NCBI GenBank assembly: GCA_045641065.1
Contig: JAZUGF010000096.1
Location: 1 to 28,873 of the forward strand
Reading direction: 5' to 3'
DNA from: UBA1723 sp045641065
Lineage (GTDB): Bacteria; Bacteroidota; Bacteroidia; Bacteroidales; Paludibacteraceae
DNA length: 28,873 nucleotides
Position numbers and translations under genes: made by a program. The notes under the pieces are model-generated. The model searched no databases. It was not told the DNA's origin and was given only the letters and a program-made list of their open reading frames with translations. Below, in pieces: positions 25,390 to 28,873 of this stretch; position 1 is the stretch's first letter, and every line of letters starts with the position of its first letter.

Positions 25390-26661
25390 TCACTTTAAAA
25401 ACCTAACAGACTTGCAATTCTTAAATGGATTATCATAGAAAGTCATTTTTTCCTGAGAGTTATTTATTACGACTTCGAGATTTTCACATCCAGCAAATGC
25501 AGATGCTCCAATAAAATACACACTTGACGGGATAAAAATTTTAGTCAAACCCGAACAGTCTTTGAAAGCCTCCTTACCTATAATTCTTAATTTAGAAGAA
25601 AGTTCAATTGACGTTAATTCTTTGCACCCACTAAATGCTTCATTTCCAATGTTAGAAACAGCACGAGATATTTTGATGTCAGTCAATTTAATACAATTTT
25701 TAAACGCTTCATCACCGATTCTATCTATATATGACGGAATTTTGACACTTATCAAACTACTACAACCTTCAAATGCCTTATTTCCGATAGAATAGGCTGT
25801 TGAAGGCAACTCTATTCTTTCAAGTTTGTCACATCTATAAAAAATGCCAAGGTCTATAAATCTCAAATTTGATGGCAGTTTAACAGTTGTAAGATTATTA
25901 CAGTCAGCAAACGCATACGATCCTATATTATTGACACTTGATGGCAACTCAATTTTCGTTAAATTTCGACACCCTGCAAAAGCATAATCACCAATTATTT
26001 CCAAACCATCAGAAAATTCAATATCTTTTAACTTTTCGCATCCCCAAAAAGATTCTTCTTCGAGCTCTTTTACACTCTCAGGAATTTTTATTGATTCCAA
26101 ACTAACGCACTTTTTGAATGCACCTTTATTTATTACTGTGACTTTATCTGAAATATCTATGTTTGTTAAACTTTTACATTCACAAAAAGCATATTTGTTG
26201 ATTTTTAACACACTTGAGGGAATCGTCATCTGTTTCAAATCGTAACATCCATAAAACGCATAATCATCAATCAATTTTACGCTTGACGGGATTTCTACCT
26301 TACTCAAACTACTACAATTTAGAAATGCACCAACCCCGATACTTTCTATGCCCGTTGGAATCTTAACATAATATAAATTGTCACAATCTTTGAAAGTATG
26401 TTTTCCAACAGCTATAACATCACGAACATGTGTTCCCAAAAAAACTTTATCTGGGATTTTGCAGGAAGGAACTTCATTTCCTTTATCATATTCTTTTACT
26501 ATTGCAGTATAATAACCAGCTTTTTCAAATCTAAAAGATGATGCATGTTCGTGGTTCTCACCAAAATAGTATTCAACTAGTTTATACCAATCCCAACTTA
26601 TTGGTAAGAATAGTGCTAAACAAGCTATTGATGCAATTATTCTTTTTGCTTTCTTACTCAC
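25390..26661 (-). CDS. BspA-like leucine-rich repeat (LRR_5) protein, membrane-anchored or secreted
   Basis: The protein has about 423 residues, or 425 if it starts at TTG 26667. Neither start is an ATG; the GTG at 26661 gives MSKKAKRIIAS and is preferred, and an in-frame stop lies a few codons upstream. A hydrophobic segment (IIASIACLALFLPISWDWY) near the N-terminus is an uncleaved anchor or signal sequence with no lipobox. From about residue 85 there are 14 repeats of 23 residues with the pattern AF..C..L..I.IPSSV..IG, the LRR_5 type of BspA-like proteins. A cap module ends the chain (NLEVVINNSQEKMTF, then FKNCKSVRFL). Such proteins are often surface-exposed and bind host or matrix proteins, but the ligand here is unknown. 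The gene is clearly A+T-richer than the regulator next to it. It has its own promoter and terminator. Confidence 0.88.
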   Translation of the reverse strand: MSKKAKRIIASIACLALFLPISWDWYKLVEYYFGENHEHASSFRFEKAGYYTAIVKEYDKGNEVPSCKIPDKVFLGTHVRDVIAVGKHTFKDCDNLYYVKIPTGIESIGVGAFLNCSSLSKVEIPSSVKLIDDYAFYGCYDLKQMTIPSSVLKINKYAFCECKSLTNIDISDKVTVINKGAFKKCVSLESIKIPESVKELEEESFWGCEKLKDIEFSDGLEIIGDYAFAGCRNLTKIELPSSVNNIGSYAFADCNNLTTVKLPSNLRFIDLGIFYRCDKLERIELPSTAYSIGNKAFEGCSSLISVKIPSYIDRIGDEAFKNCIKLTDIKISRAVSNIGNEAFSGCKELTSIELSSKLRIIGKEAFKDCSGLTKIFIPSSVYFIGASAFAGCENLEVVINNSQEKMTFYDNPFKNCKSVRFLK

Positions 26662-26691
26662 TGTCAAAGAAATTTCTTATAACTTTTATTA

Positions 26692-26722
26692 CAAATGTAT
26701 AAACAAAAATGGGATATACAAC
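26692..26722 (-). promoter_or_regulatory. promoter of the first BspA-like gene
   Basis: On the minus strand TACATTTG (26699-26692) is a good -7 box, and GTTG (26722-26719) stands exactly 19 bases upstream. The expected leader is about 24 bases before the GTG at 26661, which supports a start at 26661 or 26667. Confidence 0.6.
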
Positions 26723-26735
26723 TCATGATATCGTA

Positions 26736-28265
26736 CTAATAGGCTATTTCATAAGCATCAATATATTCAACAATCTTACAACCTTGAAACGCATAATCAG
26801 AAACAAACACATCCTTTTTCTTTTTATTTATTTTCACATGAAGGAAACGACAACCTGAAAAAGCAGACGTTCCAATACTTATCACACTCGACGGAATATA
26901 GACCCGACCCAAATTGTCGCATCCAAGAAATGCATTGGTTTCAATTTTAGTGACTTCATACACTTTATTGTCGATTCTAATCTTTGCCGGTATCTCTATA
27001 ATGGAAAGTCCTTTGTATGAGTTATCTGCAATCACTTTCACTGATGAATTTGAACTGATCTTAAATTTCAATGGAGTCTCTGACAAATCATAGACTTTTG
27101 ATTCCTTCAGAGTCGGATCTTTTGAATACACTACCGATCGACATCCAACAAATGAATTATCAGAATCAACATTCTCCTTGTAATTATCTATCACGATATC
27201 TAAATTTTTACATTGAGAAAACGCAGCATATTCAATTTTTCCAACACTACTTGGTATCTCCAAGTATTTCAATCCGATACAATTGTAAAATGCTAGGCTT
27301 CCAATATTTTTCAAACTTGACGGAATGTTAATATATTCCAAACTTTTGCAATTATAAAAAGCATCATCATTTATTGTCGCTATACCATTAGAAAGAACAA
27401 CGCTCGTTAAGTTTACACATCCATCAAACGAGTGATCTCCTATATATTTGACACCAGACGAGATTTTCACTTCGACCAGTCCCTCGCATTCATAGAACAT
27501 TCCATGTGGTACTTTTTCAAACCAACTTGGAATCTCTATTCTCTCCAATCCATTGCATTTTTCATATATGAACTTTCCAAAACAAGTAACACTTTGAGGA
27601 ATATTTATATTTTTCAATCCATTACAACCACTGAATGCACGCGCTCCTATTTCTTCAACACTCGATGGCATATTAATATCAGTCAGATATTCACACCCTT
27701 CAAATGCATTACTTCTAATTTTTTCCACTTTCTCAGGAATTTCAAAAATCCCCTTTTTATTAGCTGGGACACATATTATCTCTGTCCCATTCTTATCATA
27801 TAATACTCCGTCGATTGATAAATAATTAGGATTATCCGGAGAGACGTGGATTTCTGTCAATTTTTTGCAATTAGCAAACGGGTTTCCTAAAATCTCAGTG
27901 ACTTCTGCAGGAATCTCAACTCTACATAAATTACGACAATTTCTAAAAGCTCCAGCCTGTATTTCAACAATACTTGAAGGGATTTTCAACTCAGTAAAGC
28001 CAATGCATTTTTCAAACACATTTTCTCCAATTTTTACGACGGTGCAGATATTATTGTCAATCAGCACTTTTGCAGGAATTACAGAAATCTTATCATCAAA
28101 ACAATCTTTTATTTTGACCTCTAAATATGATTCTTTTTCATATTTTAAGTTGGTATTCCAAGCGTCGGGAATATCAAAGAAAGAACTTAAAATAAATTTA
28201 TAACACTGCAGTATTGCAAACAGCAACACCAAAAATAGAATTATTTTTTTTAGAGTTTTATTCAT
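26736..28265 (-). CDS. BspA-like leucine-rich repeat (LRR_5) protein
   Basis: The 509-residue protein has an N-terminal hydrophobic anchor (IILFLVLLFAILQCYKFILS) without a proper lipobox, then about 15 LRR_5 units with the AF..C..L pattern. The chain is broken twice: after the third unit (DNPNYLSIDGVLYDKNGTEI, a common BspA insertion) and after a cap-like module (KNLDIVIDNYKENV, FVGCRSVVYS), followed by a new start IPAKIRIDNKVYEVTKIETN. The cap in the middle suggests that two LRR blocks were joined. The ATG lies only one base after the stop of the broken upstream LRR gene, so they were probably translated from one message. The role is likely at the cell surface. No terminator is obvious before the next LRR gene, which has its own promoter. 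Confidence 0.88.
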   Translation of the reverse strand: MNKTLKKIILFLVLLFAILQCYKFILSSFFDIPDAWNTNLKYEKESYLEVKIKDCFDDKISVIPAKVLIDNNICTVVKIGENVFEKCIGFTELKIPSSIVEIQAGAFRNCRNLCRVEIPAEVTEILGNPFANCKKLTEIHVSPDNPNYLSIDGVLYDKNGTEIICVPANKKGIFEIPEKVEKIRSNAFEGCEYLTDINMPSSVEEIGARAFSGCNGLKNINIPQSVTCFGKFIYEKCNGLERIEIPSWFEKVPHGMFYECEGLVEVKISSGVKYIGDHSFDGCVNLTSVVLSNGIATINDDAFYNCKSLEYINIPSSLKNIGSLAFYNCIGLKYLEIPSSVGKIEYAAFSQCKNLDIVIDNYKENVDSDNSFVGCRSVVYSKDPTLKESKVYDLSETPLKFKISSNSSVKVIADNSYKGLSIIEIPAKIRIDNKVYEVTKIETNAFLGCDNLGRVYIPSSVISIGTSAFSGCRFLHVKINKKKKDVFVSDYAFQGCKIVEYIDAYEIAY

Positions 28266-28266
28266 A

Positions 28267-28649
28267 TCAATTTGTATACGTCACTGATTTGCAACCTTTA
28301 AAAGAATTTGACACAAAACTAATTTTATCTTTTGAGTTCTGAATCACAACTTCAAGGTTTTCACAATCTTTGAATACATAATGTCCAAAAGAAGTAACAC
28401 TTGATGGAATATATACATTCTTCAATTGATAGCAAGACTCAAATGCATTATCGCAAATATAAAGAACACTTGGTGGAATCTCTACTGAATCCAATAAATC
28501 ACATCCTAAAATGCACACGATTCTATAGAAATAACACTGAATGGAATCTTTACACTCTTCAACTTTTTACAGTTCTTGAATGCATTCTTTCCTATTGCAG
28601 TAACTTCATACGTTTTTCCCTTAATCTTTGTTGTTTCTGGGATTTTGGA
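28267..28649 (-). pseudogene. truncated and frameshifted BspA-like LRR gene
   Basis: Only the C-terminal part of a third LRR_5 gene remains. From 28649 leftwards the frame gives KIPETTKIKGKTYEVTAIGK and one repeat, then hits TAG in the middle of the next repeat (SIESCAF, stop). A one-base loss at 28507-28508 explains this: adding one base gives AFYGC, the standard repeat motif, and the second frame continues cleanly as GCDLLDSVEIPPSV to the cap (NLEVVIQNSKDKISF, FKGCKSVTYTN) and a TGA at 28267. An in-frame stop at 28650-28652 marks the end of homology upstream, so the N-terminal anchor and early repeats are gone. The fragment lies about 100 bases from an insertion sequence end. Confidence 0.85.
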
Positions 28650-28704
28650 TCAAACCAATGTATTTTATAACTGCAAAATTAAATACAAAACGCCAAATAC
28701 ACAA

Positions 28705-28747
28705 AAGAGACGGGAACATACCTATATACAAAAAAGACGGGGACATG
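28705..28747. repeat. two half copies of the GACGGG-type palindrome
   Basis: GAGACGGGAACAT and AGACGGGGACATG occur about 27 bases apart as near-direct repeats. Each resembles the left arm of the hairpin at 10807-10827. They lie directly before the insertion sequence end, and no matching right arm is visible within the window. Confidence 0.4.
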
Positions 28748-28750
28748 ATA

Positions 28751-28873
28751 TGAACCCCTAAAGTTAGACAAAAAACTTTAGGGGTTAAATTATGAGCAAA
28801 AAGCAAGAGAGCGGAAAGCACGGGAAGAAGGAGTTGCAGAAATATATGCGACTACTTAAGAAAGGCGAAAGCG
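28751..28873 (+). mobile_element. left end of an insertion sequence, probably IS3 family, cut by the window edge
   Basis: TGAACCCCTAAAGTTAGAC begins the element and resembles the ends I recall for IS3-family (IS150-group) elements, which often carry GTTAGACA near a TG terminus. Directly inside is a 13-bp perfect inverted repeat (28753-28765 with 28774-28786) that could shield the transposase start from outside transcripts. A small basic reading frame begins 5 bases later. The right end is outside the window, so family, completeness and target duplication cannot be checked. Confidence 0.6.
28792..28873 (+). CDS. transposase or OrfA N-terminus (partial)
   Basis: Only 27 codons are present before the window ends. 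The product starts MSKKQESGKHGKKELQKYMR and continues LLKKGES, which is basic and looks like the beginning of a helix-turn-helix OrfA protein of an IS3-type element. The assignment rests mainly on its position 41 bases inside the IS-like end. No statement on function beyond that is possible. Confidence 0.5.
   Translation, partial: MSKKQESGKHGKKELQKYMRLLKKGES

Noticed and set aside
25390..28649. CRISPR-like regular spacing in the BspA region
   Set aside because: The 69-base periodicity comes from 23-residue LRR units in coding sequence; the repeats are degenerate and not separated by unique spacers.

Overview
The window looks like chromosome from a Bacteroidales bacterium (phylum Bacteroidota). 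The signs are promoters of the TTTG-N19-TAnnTTTG type rather than sigma70 boxes, very few Shine-Dalgarno sites, a type IX secretion (T9SS) type B C-terminal domain on a giant surface protein, a hybrid two-component regulator with a periplasmic propeller, BspA-type leucine-rich-repeat proteins, and a DUF1599 - DoxX-like - tpiA gene order that I recall from Bacteroides. No rRNA, tRNA or CRISPR array was seen.

Layout. Genes from 1 to about 12,960 all read rightwards: a small lipoprotein; a 2,530-residue secreted protein with an RCC1-like propeller, an Ig-like stack and a T9SS type B tail; then a housekeeping run of birA, ruvX, def, a duplicated DUF1599 protein, a DoxX-like membrane protein and tpiA. 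A bidirectional terminator at 12984-13009 separates these from the leftward half. That half holds, in coordinate order, a HaeIII-type restriction-modification pair (13042-15135), sbcC and sbcD with an unrecognised gene upstream (15250-20494), a 549-base repeat-rich intergenic region, a 1,297-residue hybrid two-component regulator (21044-24937), a second gene-poor stretch with palindromes and a possible small RNA, two BspA-like LRR genes, a broken third one, and the left end of an insertion sequence that runs off the window.

How the parts fit. SbcCD (DNA-end and hairpin nuclease) and the HaeIII-type system both act on DNA, but nothing shows that they are functionally linked. The giant protein, the lipoprotein and the BspA-like proteins are envelope or surface products. 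The regulator has no SusC/SusD-type locus beside it in this window.

The least explained material is non-coding. A family of structured repeats is present as a 136-bp element with imperfect terminal inverted repeats (20535-20670), an internally deleted copy (8266-8328), and a diverged inverted core (20811-20877) whose stems change in a compensatory way. There are also degenerate 7-bp-period repeats at three gene ends, and palindromes that keep their outer arms but differ in the centre.
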